Part shown: positions 24,565 through 36,839 of the stretch, one piece after another
How positions within the stretch are numbered: position 1 is the stretch's first letter
How the letters are laid out: every line of letters starts with the position of its first letter
DNA from: Malus domestica
Lineage: Eukaryota; Streptophyta; Magnoliopsida; Rosales; Rosaceae
Length of the DNA stretch: 64,000 nucleotides
Assembly (NCBI RefSeq): GCF_042453785.1
Contig: NC_091664.1
Span: 29,746,501-29,810,500, forward strand
Direction of reading: 5' to 3'
Program-made: the position numbers and the translations under genes
The notes under the pieces: generated by a model
Database searches by the model: none
Told to the model about the DNA's origin: nothing
What the model saw: only the letters and a program-made list of their open reading frames with translations

Positions 24565-26229
24565 CCAAGGATTTAAATATCGGTAATATTGGTAGTCCGA
24601 AAACACGGAAATATCGATGGAAATATCGGTATAATATCGATATCAATAAAAATTACATGGAAACCACGGAAATTGTAAGAAAAACTTGGAAATTTTTATT
24701 GAAACTTTGCAGGATGTTTATTTAGTCAATTATCTATTAATTTATCACAAAAAATTGGAAGGAAATGCATTGCATGATGGATTTAACATTATCAAGTTGA
24801 TTATATAGCGAGCTGGCAAACATTGTGAGTGTAGAAAATATGTAGTAATTAATGAAAGAAGTTTAAACACACCATAATCATTTATATATAATGAATTAGT
24901 ACAATATTTTACACTTTATACATTGCATGGAAAGATACATGAATGACTTAGTACCACATAGAGTTCCTATGAGGTTCAAAATTTTCACCTTGGTGTTTTT
25001 TAAAGTATAGAAATTTATCTTAGATAATAAATATTAGCTTGCAAACCTTGCAGACATCTTAATGACCATATAAGGCTGAATATGTAATCACAAACACATC
25101 TGTAACGAGTTGGATAAGGCCCAGGTACGTGGTTGACAAAGGAAGGGTTCAAATATAACCTGCTTGCTTAGTTAAAAAAAACAAAATATTATCTAAATAA
25201 TTTATAATTTATATAATATATATATATATATATATAATATATCCTAAACTTTTAAAAATATAAATGGATGGCCTTCATTATTAAAAGTTAAAACCATGCA
25301 CCTCTTTCACGTCACTTGTCTAAAAGTTTTAGACTAAAACCATCAAAGCCAAAGGTTTTGTTTTTTTTAAGTCTCGCGTCCCACCACCAAGGTTTTCTCT
25401 CTCTCTCTCTCTCCCCGCACCGTCCCCTCCTCCTCCCTCATCTTCACAGATCTCTGTTCCTCTCTCTATCCCCGCATCACAGATCTATGTTCCTCTCTCT
25501 CTCCCCGCATCGTCTCCTCCTCCTCCCTCATCTTCACAGATCTCTGTTCCTCTCTCTCTCCCCGCACCGTCTCCTCCTCCTCCCTCATCTTCACAGATCT
25601 CCCCCTTCTCGATCCTTCTCTCTTCTTCTCTGAGGCCCTCGATCCTTCTCTCTTCTTCTATGAGGCCTGACCTCTCTTCTCCCCCTTCTCCATTCGACCC
25701 ACACACACACAGATCTCCCCCTTCTCCCACTATCTCGATCCTTCGCCCACTCTCTCGATCCTTCGCTGCCGTTGATCGTGGCTCTGGCGAAGTCGGACTT
25801 GGCTCAGTCGTCTCTGGTGGTGCGCCGCTGAGCAAGGAGTTGGCCCAGTCATCGATTTTTCAGGTGAGATTCCATTGAAACCCTAAGTCCTAAACCGACA
25901 TCACATATGTTGAATCGTTGATGCATGCGTGAAATTTGAAGCTTATATGTGAAATTGAAGTTAAAAATCGTGTTTTTGCAAGGTTTTTGGGACGAAATGG
26001 GCTCGTGAATAGGCACACCATCTCTGGCGTTCTTCTCCGGCGTTCGATATCGGAGGCCGATTGCACCGTTCAACAAAATATCTCGATATTTCCAAAATAT
26101 CGCGATATTATCGATAATATCGCGATATTTAGACGAAAACTACACGGATACCTATTTAAATATCTATTCCCCGAAAAATCGATATTATCGGCGATATTTC
26201 GCCGATAATATCGATATTTAAATCCATGG
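24565..26229. mobile_element. large non-autonomous TIR element with AATATCG-rich ends and gene-like cargo
   Basis: 1665 bp with ends CCAAGGATTTAAATATCG and, read inward from the right, CCATGGATTTAAATATCG, flanked by TCCTAA (24559-24564 and 26230-26235). The right end holds a near-perfect palindrome of about 44 bp built from CGATAT/GCCGATAAT (about 26175-26220). The interior at 25316-25863 is GC-richer, CT-rich and gene-like, ending in TTTTTCAG|GTGAGA at 25864, which looks like an exon-intron junction. This suggests a captured 5' gene piece, but I do not recognise the gene. Confidence 0.6.
25399..25600. repeat. CT-rich minisatellite inside the TIR element
   Basis: Three to four imperfect units of CTCTCTCCCCGCAC-CGTCTCCTCC-TCATCTTCACAGATCT of about 35-65 bp. 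The long open frames across it on both strands are repeat translations. Confidence 0.75.
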
Positions 26230-26433
26230 TCCTAACTTATACTAATATTATACTAAAATCATATCCCTAATTGCGTGAAACAATAAAATAGTCTCTCTTA
26301 TGGCATATAATTTCACACTAATGTGGCTGCTGCATGGATTCCAAATCTTCTGCACCCACAATCTTTTGTCGCCTCTCTGTGATTTATCCATTTGTTAGAC
26401 ACCTAAGAACCCACATCAGGAATTAAAAAAAAA

Positions 26434-26945
26434 AAGCCAAAATTTGGACCTTGAATAGAATTTTGGCTAACCATTATAACTTTTCATAATTCTAATTAAA
26501 ACTTAACATGAAAAATACTACAATACCCTTTATATCTTCTCCAGCTATTCATGGTCCAAATTTCAAAGCTCCAAAACCTCCAAATAGGAGCAACTAATAT
26601 CAAATCCTTCACCGTCGGATTGAGTCCTAATTTCTCACCATTCCCCATAAAGGAGAACTGAAAATCGTAGTACTTGACTACTTCGTCAAGGAATCAAAGA
26701 ATTCAAATTCGATTTCCCGAGCGCGAAGGTGAGTTACGGAGAATTGAACCCAAGAATCGATAAGGGAGCAGTACTGATTGTTTTGCGAGAAAGAGAGTAG
26801 GAAAGACTGCACAATGGATGGAGAAGATAAAGTTTTGTAATTATTTTAGTTAAGAAATTGTAATATTTTCACGTCAAGTTTTGATTAGAGTTTTGAAATG
26901 TTATAGTGGTTGGCTAAAATTCTATTCATGGTCCAAATTTTGGTT
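26434..26945. mobile_element. MITE-like element with about 70-bp inverted ends
   Basis: The left end AGCCAAAATTTGGACC and the right end read inward AACCAAAATTTGGACC continue to pair for about 70 bp (TGAATAGAATTTT, AACCA(T/C)TATAAC). About 510 bp, no coding capacity, target duplication unclear. Confidence 0.6.
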
Positions 26946-27378
26946 ATCTTTTCAAATTTCCCAAGCCACGGAGGTTTTAGGTGCAGAACATTTGAGCTCT
27001 GCCGTGTATGAATCTTGTATAATATACTATAAATAGAATTTAAGGTTAAATTTTCATAACAGTTTCCGGGGTAAGTAGTCCCCGGATCTTTGTTTTGTTA
27101 ATGAGCTTTACAATTTTGAAATGGAAATTACACTTAGAAATGATCTTATAATGTTGTTGAAATTACATTCCAAATAACTACTTAAAGTTTTGAAAATGGA
27201 CATTTATAAGGTTCACTAGCATTAAGTGATGACATGGACAAATATTAAATCATGTTTTCACTTTCATGTCATCTATGGAGCTTTGAATCTCCAAATCTAT
27301 ACATTTTAACTAAGCAAATTACAGTTTAACTAAGCAAATTTACAATTTAACTTGGATAAAAGATGTGGTTTTGAATTA
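26946..27378. other. intergenic between MITE and solo LTR
   Basis: AT-rich. AACTAAGCAAATTACAGTTT is followed directly by a near repeat (27309-27345). No gene seen. Confidence 0.5.
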
Positions 27379-27383
27379 GAGTT

Positions 27384-29138
27384 TGATAAGCTCATATTTA
27401 TATATATTTTACATCAAATTCACTTGTCTTTTCTTAGTTAGTTCCTTATATTTTTGAGCTATTTACTTTATTTTTGTGTTTTGTGGGATTTGTCAAGCAA
27501 ATAAAAGAAAAATAGCACAAGTACGATTTTTAGTAACAAATTCGTCAAAACTGCATGTGCAGATCAGCTGACTTTGGAAGCAAGTTGCGAATAGCTCAGA
27601 ATGAATTAGAGAATGAGCCTTATATTCTTGAACAGCTACGGATGTCTATTTTCTGGAGCATTTCGCGGATTGTTAATATCATTTTTCTAGAAGAAGTTAT
27701 GGCCGTTTTAACACTGAAAGGTTTCCAAGAAGCTGAGCAGTTTGTAACTGCATTGAAGGCAATAAATCCAATAAAACTAGCAGCCAAAACTGATGCAGCC
27801 AAGAACAAGCCAGCTGGCACCTATTCAAATATCAGATGAAATGGAATTAAAGATGAGGATTAAGTGGGAGTAATTAGCATAAAGGTTGCCCAAAGAGTTA
27901 CAATTGTTTTACCATTTCCTCTCACTTATTGTCATCACTAAATGGCTGTTAGTGGGGTGAGTTATGGAGCAGAAATGGGGCAGCAAGCATGGGCATAAAG
28001 GCTGCAGGTTGCAGCGGCAAAAGAGGTTTTCTTTTAGAGGAAAAAAAGATAGAAAAAAAGAAGGAAAGGAAGGAGAAAGAGGACAAGGCAGCTGCGTTGG
28101 GGAAGGAAGGAAAGAAAGGAGGAAATCTTGGCATTCTCTTCTTTCGGTTTTATCTTCTCAAACTCATGTCTTTCTTTTGGTTTAATTTGAGAACTATGTG
28201 TAACTAAATTTTTAGAAGTTAGGGGCTGTTTTGAAGCCCCAAATATGATTGCAAGTTTGTTATGACATTTCGTTTGAATTACTTTTATGAATGGATGCAA
28301 ATTGGTTCACTACTTGTCTCATTGATGAATTCTATATTTGTTTTCTATGGATGCATACTTAGTAAGCATATCTAGGATTCTAATGCTATGAATATGTGTG
28401 TGCCTGCCCTTGTCGAATGAGGACCTACATATGTTCTAGAGTAGTACTTGTTAATTGCGATTAACATGTGAACCAATTTCTAGGATAAGTAAGACAACGC
28501 TAGTACTTACGATGCCTTGTGATGACTTAAACTCTTTTCGTTCTTAATGATTTCTTCTTGTTAAATCTATGAACACGTCATTCTAGATTGTATGCTAGGA
28601 ACTAAGTTAAGTTGAAAACGCCATTCTCTTAACATACTACGTAAGAAAGAGTAATAGGTTGAGTTTTAACATTGAGCCAACTTGAGCATATTCATCCGGA
28701 AATAAAAGATATTTGAATGAAACATAACATGTTTGCATGATTATTTGGTGGTGGATAGTAATACCCCTAACTCGTTTTTCGTAATTTGTGAACTACTTAA
28801 TACCTGTTTCTGTCCTGTTTTTGTTCGATTTAATTTAAATAGCAAATCAACTCCAAAAATCCCAAAAATTTGTGTGAGTGTATCTCTTTGTGTCTAGTAT
28901 CTGCATATAAAATTTCGTAGAATTTAGATAAGTGTAAGTCGGTCTAATAATTATGTTTCGGTGGCTGGTCAGTAGGGACAGCAACCAGTTTTTGTGACAT
29001 TTTAAGTAGTTAGATAAAACAATCTTCTGCGGGAAAGACCCTTATTTTCATATGCTACAATTAACAAATCTTATTGTTAATAAGGAAAATCAATAGGATA
29101 TTTGTGTGCTACTTTATGGTGTGCTTTTAATCCTATCA
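27384..29138 (+). mobile_element. solo LTR (long, probably Ty3/Gypsy)
   Basis: A 1755-bp unit begins TGATAAGCTCATATTT and ends TTAATCCTATCA, with a perfect 5-bp duplication GAGTT at 27379-27383 and 29139-29143. No primer-binding site, polypurine tract or second LTR is present, so it is the product of LTR-LTR recombination. Small open frames inside (such as 27555-27839) are not recognisable proteins. Assignment to Gypsy is by length and style only. A fossil. Confidence 0.75.
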
Positions 29139-29494
29139 GAGTTCAAAAGATTGTGCTTGGTGAAAACCAACTTCAGTATTCATCCAACTCATTATTTAAT
29201 GATAGTAATGTCATCACATAGTGCTGGCAAAGTCCTTACTTAACACCGGTAATCTAACAAATGTCTAAATTTCAAGATATTAAGTACTTGTTGGAAACGT
29301 TTTAAAATGTTGAGATTAATTTGGAATCACTCGAAAATTTTGAGATTTTATCCGTACTAACCCTTATATTTCCTAAACACGGAGAATTAAGAATCATAAT
29401 AATTTCAATATCAAGTAAGTAAACTTCATAATAAGAAACGGGCTCAAGTTTGTGAAGAAAACTAAGCCCAAGCCCAAAACATTAAAATAGTCTC
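29139..29494. other. intergenic with fragment of the 43.3-kb TIR family
   Basis: About 29265-29350 resembles the right arm of the element at 43308-44050 (GTTGAGATTAATTTGGAAT versus GTTGAGACTAATTTGGAAT). Nothing else recognised. Confidence 0.45.
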
Positions 29495-29497
29495 TAA

Positions 29498-30177
29498 GAG
29501 CAAGTCCAGCCCTCCCAAATAGGCTAGCACAGAGTCTCCCAAAACAACCTAACCCCCCAAAAACCCACTCCACCCGACAAAATAGCCAGGCCCAAAGTCC
29601 ATCCTAGCTTCTTGGCCAACCCAAAATGGACTGAGGGAGGAATCGACCTATCTCATGACGTCAGCCACGAGTTGAGTCTTTTTTTTGCGATTGGAGTGTG
29701 GGCGCGCGTTCCTGCATTAAAAAAAGTGAGAATCTTACCATGGGCCACATGTCCACTTTTGAGTTGTTGGATTTCAACCTTTTTGAAATCCAACGGTCCA
29801 GATTAATTGACTTAATACATTTTTTTTATAAAAATTGTTTAAAAATGCAAAAAAAAATTAAATGAATTTATTTTTTATTTCTTTTATATAAATACCTAAC
29901 CATCAACCACAAAAATTGTATTTTCGAAAAATAACATGTGACATAACAAGATTAGTTAAAAATTCTATCCAAAATTAAAAATAAATTTATTTTATTATTA
30001 TTTTATAAAAAAATTAATAATATTTTAATACGAATTGACTGAACTCTTGCCCAGCTTATTTTTTAGGGTGGCGATGCACTTGGTCAAATACTGTTCATTG
30101 CAGTCAATTACTATTCATTTGGGTGGATTAAATGGGCTTTGGGCCATCTCTCTCATTTTTTAGGGATGAAATTGCTC
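29498..30177. mobile_element. PIF/Harbinger-like non-autonomous DNA transposon, copy 2
   Basis: 680 bp. The left end is GAGCAAGTCCAGCCCT and the right end read inward GAGCAATTTCATCCCT, with the 3-bp duplication TAA (29495-29497 and 30178-30180). The interior shares GAAATCCAACGG, AGATTAATT and ACTGTTCATTGCAGTCAATTAC-like blocks with copy 1 (3001-4222). No transposase. Its right edge is 84 bp from the SmB retrocopy start codon. Confidence 0.72.
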
Positions 30178-30261
30178 TAATCGAATTTCAAAAACCCTGC
30201 AAACTGAACCCAGAAGGGTACACACACACGGTAGGGATTTTTTGGAACTCCATCGTCGACA

Positions 30262-31059
30262 ATGTTGATGTCGAAGAGCTCGAAGATGCTGCAATTCGTA
30301 AACTACCGCATGCGGGTCACGATCCAGGACGGTCGCCAGCTCGTCGGAAACTTCATGGCCTTCGACCGCCACATGAACCTTGTCCTCGGCAACTGTGAGG
30401 AGTTCCGCAATCTCCCCCTTCTCAAGGGCAACAAGAAGGAGGACTGGGATGACCGCCGCACCCTCGGCCTCGTCCTCCTCCGCCGCGAGGAGGTCGTCTC
30501 CATGATCGTCGAGGGCCCGCCTCCTCAGGAAGAATCCTGCACCAAGGCTACCAGCGCCGCCCCGTTGGCCGATCCCAGTATAGGCCGCGTCGCTGGGAGA
30601 GGTATTCCTACAACCCCTCTCGCCCAAGCGTAGCCTGGACTTTTCGGTCCTGTTCGCGGCGTGGGTGGACCTGCTCTTGGGATGATGTAGTCTCAGATTT
30701 CCTAGCCACCGTAGATGTTCGCGTCTCCCATGACTTATCCGGCTGCGCTAGTGATTTGGCCTCCAGCTCAGATGGGTTACCCCGGGCAGGGGCATTCGCA
30801 GATGGCGCGGGGCCCCGCCCCCCTGGAGTGCCGCCTCCGCAGTTTGCTAGGCTGGGCATACCACAGCAGTTCTCGGGCCCATAACCGATGCAGTTCGGGC
30901 AGAGGCCTATATATGGCGCCTCCACCGCAGATGATGAGGGGACCGCCCCCTCCCCGCCTGGTAATGCCTTCTCCGCCGGGTGGAGTTCCAATGTATGGAC
31001 CACCCCGCCCCGGCATGCCTCCGCCTCCACCCAATCCTCAGAACCAGCAGCAACATTGA
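30262..31059 (+). pseudogene. SmB/B' snRNP protein retrocopy (processed pseudogene)
   Basis: An intronless copy of the spliceosomal Sm core protein SmB. The N-terminal Sm fold is present and open (MLMSKSSKMLQFVNYRMRV, DGRQLVGNFMAFDRHMNLVL, RRTLGLVLLRREEVVSMIVEG, residues 1 to about 90). At residue 124 (LAQA) the frame stops at TAG where the family has glutamine (QAQPGL). The proline/glycine-rich tail continues through several more stops and shifts to NPQNQQQH and TGA at 31059. Parental SmB proteins bind U snRNAs in the nucleus within the heptameric Sm ring. The lack of introns suggests retroposition; I see no poly(A) tract or clear flanking duplication. An expressed 123-aa truncated Sm protein cannot be excluded, but is unlikely. 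Confidence 0.82.
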
Positions 31060-31463
31060 AAGAATATGCTTTGTTTTGTTTGTCTAGAGTGTAAATTCTG
31101 AATGTATGCTGTGGATGATGAACTAGCTGACTTAGTTATGTGAAATTGAACCCATTTTCTAGTGTTACAACTGTGAAAGAACAAGTTTTTTCTTGCTGAA
31201 ATCATCGTTTCGAAACACAAAGAATTCATTTTAGTATCTCAATTTACGTGACAATGCATGTGGGTTTTAAGTTTTGAGTACATATGATGCGATTCTCATG
31301 ATTTGGTTTCAAGTTTCACTACTTGTGATGTTAGCATTGTGCAGAAAAACCAAATATATGGTAGAACTGATAATGCTAATCGAAACACAATCTAAACGAG
31401 ATTTTTTTAATTTTCGTCGTGTTGATTGAAAGTTAAAATAAGGGAAGTGAACGGGGGTTTTAC

Positions 31464-31519
31464 CTCAAATCCCCGATTTCCTAGTTCACTCTCGGAATTT
31501 GGACAACCTGCTTCTCGAG
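31464..31519 (-). pseudogene. orphan first exon of an aldo-keto reductase
   Basis: The minus strand encodes EKQVVQIPRVN then a stop, followed by a near match to LGNRGFE and a GT donor at the expected exon 1 boundary (GATTTGAG|GTAAAA). It matches MAEEQKVQIPRVQLGTQGFE of copy 2. No further exons follow in the 3' direction before the SmB retrocopy. It is a fragment of another array member. Confidence 0.7.
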
Positions 31520-31548
31520 AAATATTTTATTGTGACCGGAATACGGAT

Positions 31549-31676
31549 GGTACATCACCTGTTTTTATACAAGCGGTGGGAAATTGTATTTTTTTAAGTT
31601 ATTAACTTTTCAACACATATATCTCATCATTTGTATAGTAACATGTGATATATGTTCTGATCACATTGAAAAATAT
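31549..31676 (-). repeat. MITE-like repeat, copy paired with 15790-15925
   Basis: The reverse complement is similar to 15790-15925 over about 130 bp (AAAAGTTAATAACTTAAAAAA, TTTCCCACC). Non-coding. Confidence 0.6.
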
Positions 31677-31821
31677 CTCCTGCTCCTCAGCCATTCCGCT
31701 TCTGCTTTTTCCCCAATTCTTTCCTTCCCTAATTCCTTTTGATGCTGGAGTTGGGGTCTGTTAGGAGTTCCGAAAACAGCCTGTTTGAGGACGACTACAG
31801 ATACAATTAGTTATTGGACCT

Positions 31822-32018
31822 GGATTGTCTGCTCTCCCCATCCCATGCCCTTCTCATGCCCTCCTATATTCTGTGGTCACGGTTAAGTCACGTCAACATT
31901 TTATATTGATTTTTTTTTTTATAGAAATAATAAGACAAAAAGTGATGGGAATATAAAATATTATTGTGGCTTAACCGTGATCACAGAAATATGAGGGGAT
32001 GGGGAGGGCAGACAATCC
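31822..32018. mobile_element. foldback MITE with about 90-bp inverted repeats
   Basis: 197 bp, nearly all inverted repeat: GGATTGTCTGCTCTCCCCAT at the left and, read inward from the right, GGATTGTCTGCCCTCCCCAT. Arms continue through TGATCACGGTTAAG/GGTCACGGTTAAG, with a small indel. Non-coding; target duplication not clear. Confidence 0.8.
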
Positions 32019-32312
32019 AAATCCTTAGTCATTATGTTCTATATTTTGTGCCATCATCAAAACAAAAGATTGCGTTTTTGAACTTCTTTAGTTGTGATAT
32101 TTCTTGTTGTTTGTTCGTTTTGGCTCACTTTCCCCTTGTATCCGAAAAAGAAAAAGACGACATCAATTTGCATATCGACATATTCTGCATTGTAGCAAAC
32201 ATTTGTTCTACTTTTGCCCGTCATATCTATTTCGTTCCTGAAGGATGAAGCAGAAAATAGTTTTACGTGTTTACGTTTGCTTCCATACATTACATCTTAA
32301 TTTGTAACTTTG

Positions 32313-34140
32313 CTATCCTTCACCGGCTATGTATTTGCCTAACTTCCATGGGTAGCGAGATTCAAAGTATCGATTCCCTGCAACTTCACTAGGCACAGCA
32401 TCTGAAATCTCTCTCAAGCCATGCCCTTCTAGCTTCACTCTCAAAGACCCGATATTGTCCACCAAGTTTATAATCTTTGTCGTCCCTGAAAGATAGATCA
32501 AAGAGAAGATCATGAAACCGTAATGCAATTAGCTCGTTTTGGTAAGTTTGTAATAGTTTCGATAAAGAAATCACCTCGAATATAGGCACCACATCACCCC
32601 CTTGATTGAGAACCCATGCTACTGCTAGGGCTACTGTTTGAGCAGCGGTGAATCCATGCTTCTTGGCCCAATTTTATATTTGGGTAAACTTTGTTCTTGT
32701 CAATATTTTTGCCTTTTGGATCTTGGGTATGATTCTGTGATCAAATTAAACACGAACAGTGGTTGAGCCAGCATGAGGTCATTGGATGTCCGTGATCTCA
32801 ACAACTTCAAAAACCGCATGTATATTAATGTGTTTGTATATTGTATTTGACCCCTATAAACAAGCTAAGACAAACTAAATTGAAACCTCCTCCTCTTACT
32901 TCTATTTTCTTCTATCATTTTTGTCTTCATTTTCTCTATTCTTGTACGAAATACTTTAGTTGAAAAGCTTTGACAATCTTCAACATTACTCTACAATATC
33001 CTGCATCCACCTCGACAAGCTTCAACAAATGTTGGCATATATTTCGTCATATGTTTATAGGAATTGGAAGGTGCCTATTAGGTACTTGATGAAATGGCCC
33101 AATAAATTTTTTTTGGTTGATATTATGATTCTATTATTTGAAAATCCTGGCTACGCTCACGAACACGAGTTAAGTTGCTGTAAACCTCGAACATGATTTC
33201 GGTAAACATTTATATTAAGTTCCATACAGGTTGAGAATTTGCAGGTAAATTGTCCCCGACTGTCCTGCCACCGAAAACCCCACGACTGTCTTGCCATAGA
33301 AAACCCCACGACCGAGAGGTCTGTACGGAACAATACCAATTCCAAGTTTCCTACATTTGATGTACCATTAGACTAAGAGCTACTTGGTTGCATAATACTC
33401 TGAAATTGAACACGTACTGGCATAGCGGAACGATTCGTTTCTCGATGTCACGTCACCAAAGGGACCATTCCATTTGGACGGCAGTGATGGGATGAACAGC
33501 AGGAGCTCTTCTTATGGTGTCTGAACTTGCTTCTGTTAATTGGACGTGCATAACCTTCCACCAACTTCTTGAGCTACCCCATCTACGCCGCCCAGATGAA
33601 ACAGTAACGAAAAAGGTGATATTGAAGTAATTACTACTTGGATTAAAAAAGAAAATTACTGCTTACAGTTTCCTCTATGGATCTTTAGGAGAAAACTTAC
33701 ATAGTTACATGCCACCGACAAGGTACGAGCACCGTAGGATTCCGATTACACGCAAATTTTTCTCTTTATCGTAGGCACTTGCATTTTAGGATAAAGTCAT
33801 CATTACGCTATCTGACTAGGAGAAAACGGCCGTATAAGTTCGGGTAGTACCAAACTATAGGGTGTCACGCGCTTTTGTGCGAGAGATATTGGATAACCTC
33901 TACAAAAAAAAATTTCTCGCATTTAGAGATGTACTTGATAGTTATTTGATATCATAGCAAATGGTAAGTCCACAAATTTATTTTATTTTACCTTTGCCAG
34001 CATTACTTGGTTCGTGTAGGGACCATAAACATCTGCAGTGTCGAAGAATATGATCGTGCTTTTGAAAGTTAATTTGATGATTGACATGCCGACACCTTCA
34101 GGGACAGGGGAATTGTAGTTTCCAGTAAGTCCTAGGCATA
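32313..34140 (-). pseudogene. aldo-keto reductase, copy 3, degraded
   Basis: Pieces in the same order and strand as the other copies: exon 2 (about 34140-33997, LGLTGNYNSPVPEGVGMSII and FFDTADVYGPYTN), exon 4 (about 33590-33420, several in-frame stops), exon 5 (about 33350-33265, GIGIVPYRPLGRGFF with a short internal duplication), part of exon 6 (about 32740-32575) and exon 7 (about 32487-32313, TTKIINLVDNIGSLRVKLEG, EISDAVP). Exon 3 with the catalytic Lys and His is missing, and no exon 1 is seen upstream of 34140. It is the oldest-looking member of the array and certainly non-functional. Confidence 0.8.
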
Positions 34141-34452
34141 AAATAAAATAAAAACCAACTTTGACACGTGTAGATTGCCAAAATATATCTTTTGCAAGCA
34201 TCTTCCATGAGGGTTTAAGGGAATATTCGAATCCTTAAAAGAATATTGTCTACCGTGAGAAGTTCTTATAGTATAATTCTTAAATGTACGAACTAAAATA
34301 TTTAAAAAAAATCATTGTTCATTTCGTTTGAGTATTGTTGCCGTTGATAAAAACCTAAAAAGCTGTCTTTACCGTTGGAAGAGAAAAACCAAAGAAAAAA
34401 CAAAAAAATAGAAGATGATGCGCAACATTCCCAAAAACAGGAAAAAAAGGAT

Positions 34453-34589
34453 GTGATATCCACACACCCTATTTTATTTCTCACACACCTTTTTAATTTT
34501 CGACCGTCGGATCGGATGAATTGAAGAAGATCAACGGACAAAAATTATCAAGGGTATGTAAGAAGTAAAATGAGGTGTGTGGATAGCAC
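34453..34589. mobile_element. MITE of the TGCTATCCACAC family, copy 2
   Basis: Ends TGATATCCACACACCCTATT and, read inward from the right, TGTGCTATCCACACACCTCA. The centre holds AGAAGATCAACGGACAAAAA as in copies 1 and 3. Confidence 0.72.
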
Positions 34590-36828
34590 ACAAAAAAATA
34601 AAAAAACCAAAAAAAAGAAGGCATTCCCACGTGAGTGGGTTGCTTCCCATTAAACATCAACAATGGACACACTCTTTGAGTTTCTATATATAGTTGAGGA
34701 ATTATTTTAGGTATTCGGCGGATTCCTATATATTGAGATACTTTGAGGATTTATATTCCAACTTTTAGAAGCCTTTTGTCTTTATATTTAGAGACTATAC
34801 GAATTTACCTCAATTCCCTGATCAAGTAAAATTGAATTTACCAAAATATATCACTCATGAGTTCCAAGTTTTCACCCTTGGTATCTAAACACTGGAGTTT
34901 TACACTTCTTTCTTGTACTTTGCACGTCCAATTTCACACTTCTTTCTCTTTCTATAGATTTATTTTTCGCTTTGGTTTCCATGGTTCCAGAATCATATAT
35001 ACACAAAAGAGAAGTGATGCGATGATCACACTGTTACGTGGTGTCATTACTAATTTAAGTATTCAAATATAAGTGACATGATTGATTAATTTGTCATGAT
35101 AAATAGATCGGTGCATCATCTTACATGAATGAATTGGTAATAACACTTAGTAACTTGACAACCACGTTGAAAAGCTTCTTGTAAAAGGTTATTACCAGAC
35201 TCATACATTTGATATTCATCTATATATGGACTAATGATGTTGGTTTCAATATGAGACTCATACATTTATAGTTACTTACTCATGTGCACATTAGATATTA
35301 TTTTTCCTGCAAACTATTTATGTGAAATTGAGTATAGTTATTTGAATTTTGACCAACTATATATACATTCAAATTCTATTCGTACAAGGCACTTTAGTTA
35401 AAAGCCAAAGCTAAGTGGAAAGCATGAATAACTTTTTCGAGTATTGTTATAAGAAATTGATTCTTGGAGCCATTTAACAGCTACCATCTAAGTTTTAAAT
35501 TTGGTAGATCAACCGCGCAACACAATTCTATGAAAATAACATGTATGACAATTTTTTTTTTTCAATTATACATACCACTGAGTGATTTGAAAAATCAATA
35601 GTTATAAATTGAAAATAGAAGTTTATTGTATTTTCAACGGTTAAATTTGCGTAAAACTCGCACCAAAAGTGAAACGTAACATTGTAATCGGACCCGATAA
35701 CTACATAGTACAAGTAAACTGTGGAAGTACCTTTTGACTTGTAATTGACTTCCGATTTCCCTCATGAAGTTAATTACTCTTTAGAAAATTAAGAACGCAA
35801 ACAAACTTTTTAGCCAATTTTTCTACAGGGTCTATTTTATTCACGTTCCATCCAAACTGTCGTTAAAACAGAGGCATGTGGAAAAAAAATTAAAAAAAAA
35901 AAGAGTTAATAACCAACCATAACTTCATATGTGAAAGTTTATCTTACGATGTTGGTCTCAATTCCGGATAAAAGAGTAAGAAGAGGGCGTCAAAAAATCG
36001 ATAGCTGGCACTCAATATTCATGACAAATTCCTATGATATCCCACCTTAGTTAGTGAGAGAAAACTTTGTTGTTATTGTAATAACCAACTATATTCAAAA
36101 GAGAGCTGCATATGCTCAACTTAATGGAGGAGAAAGAGAGCAATATATGAGATAAGTATTTTACTCCCTGAAATTGTATTCACCAATTAACTCAATGTAA
36201 AGAAAATAAAAACAAAGAGCTAACCAAGATAACCACGGCGGTGTGGGGTCACAGCGGCGTGCCGGAGACTAGTGGTACCAAGAGCGAGCATGCATGCATG
36301 CAACAGAGATGGACCACCAAATTTTAATCCTTATTCAGTCTCTGCAATACTATTGATGAACAACCTGCAGAAAATTATAAGTATATATGTTTTTGGAGAG
36401 TTGCAGAGTGGTTTTAATTACATGGTGGTGCACAACGAAATTGGTAACTATGCGTTCTTACTAAATTTCTTGCTAATCAAATTTATGATAGATCGATCTT
36501 GACCATAAAAAATAACTAATGAGAGAAGGAAACAAAAACCCTACAACCAACGCAAAGTCCAAATTGTTGAAGCATGTCTCGCATCGGAAATCTAAAGAAG
36601 TTTAATTCTTCACATACCAAATGGTTTCAATATTAATTTGCATCGGTGTTCCTCTTGTATAAAACGCTACAACTATATATTAGTATCGTGTTCCACTGGA
36701 CTGTCATTAAAACTTTAATTAACAAGGTTGTTAACATCACACCGAACGAAAGGTAAACAAGGCAATCAACACGCAGGCCATGACACTATATGTAGACTAG
36801 TAGCACATCACTAGCTAGGTCTTCATAG
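34590..36828. other. gene-free AT-rich interval
   Basis: No coding region, RNA gene or bounded element that I can support. A GCATGCATGCATGC run lies at about 36289-36302. Confidence 0.5.
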
Positions 36829-36839
36829 CTATATAAAAG
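36829..36839 (+). promoter_or_regulatory. candidate core promoter upstream of MIR167
   Basis: CTATATAAAAG followed about 45-60 bp later by a GAGAGAGAG leader-like tract (about 36887-36900), a typical plant promoter layout with no open frame after it. It could start a non-coding transcript or an upstream exon of the MIR167 primary transcript. Speculative. Confidence 0.3.

Noticed and set aside
25316-25878. Open frames in the CT-rich repeat (Leu/Ser/Pro-rich and Glu/Arg-rich on the two strands)
   Set aside because: Both follow the minisatellite period; composition alone explains the lack of stops.
27555-27839. 94-aa frame that might be a small gene
   Set aside because: It lies wholly inside the solo LTR 27384-29138 and matches no family I know.
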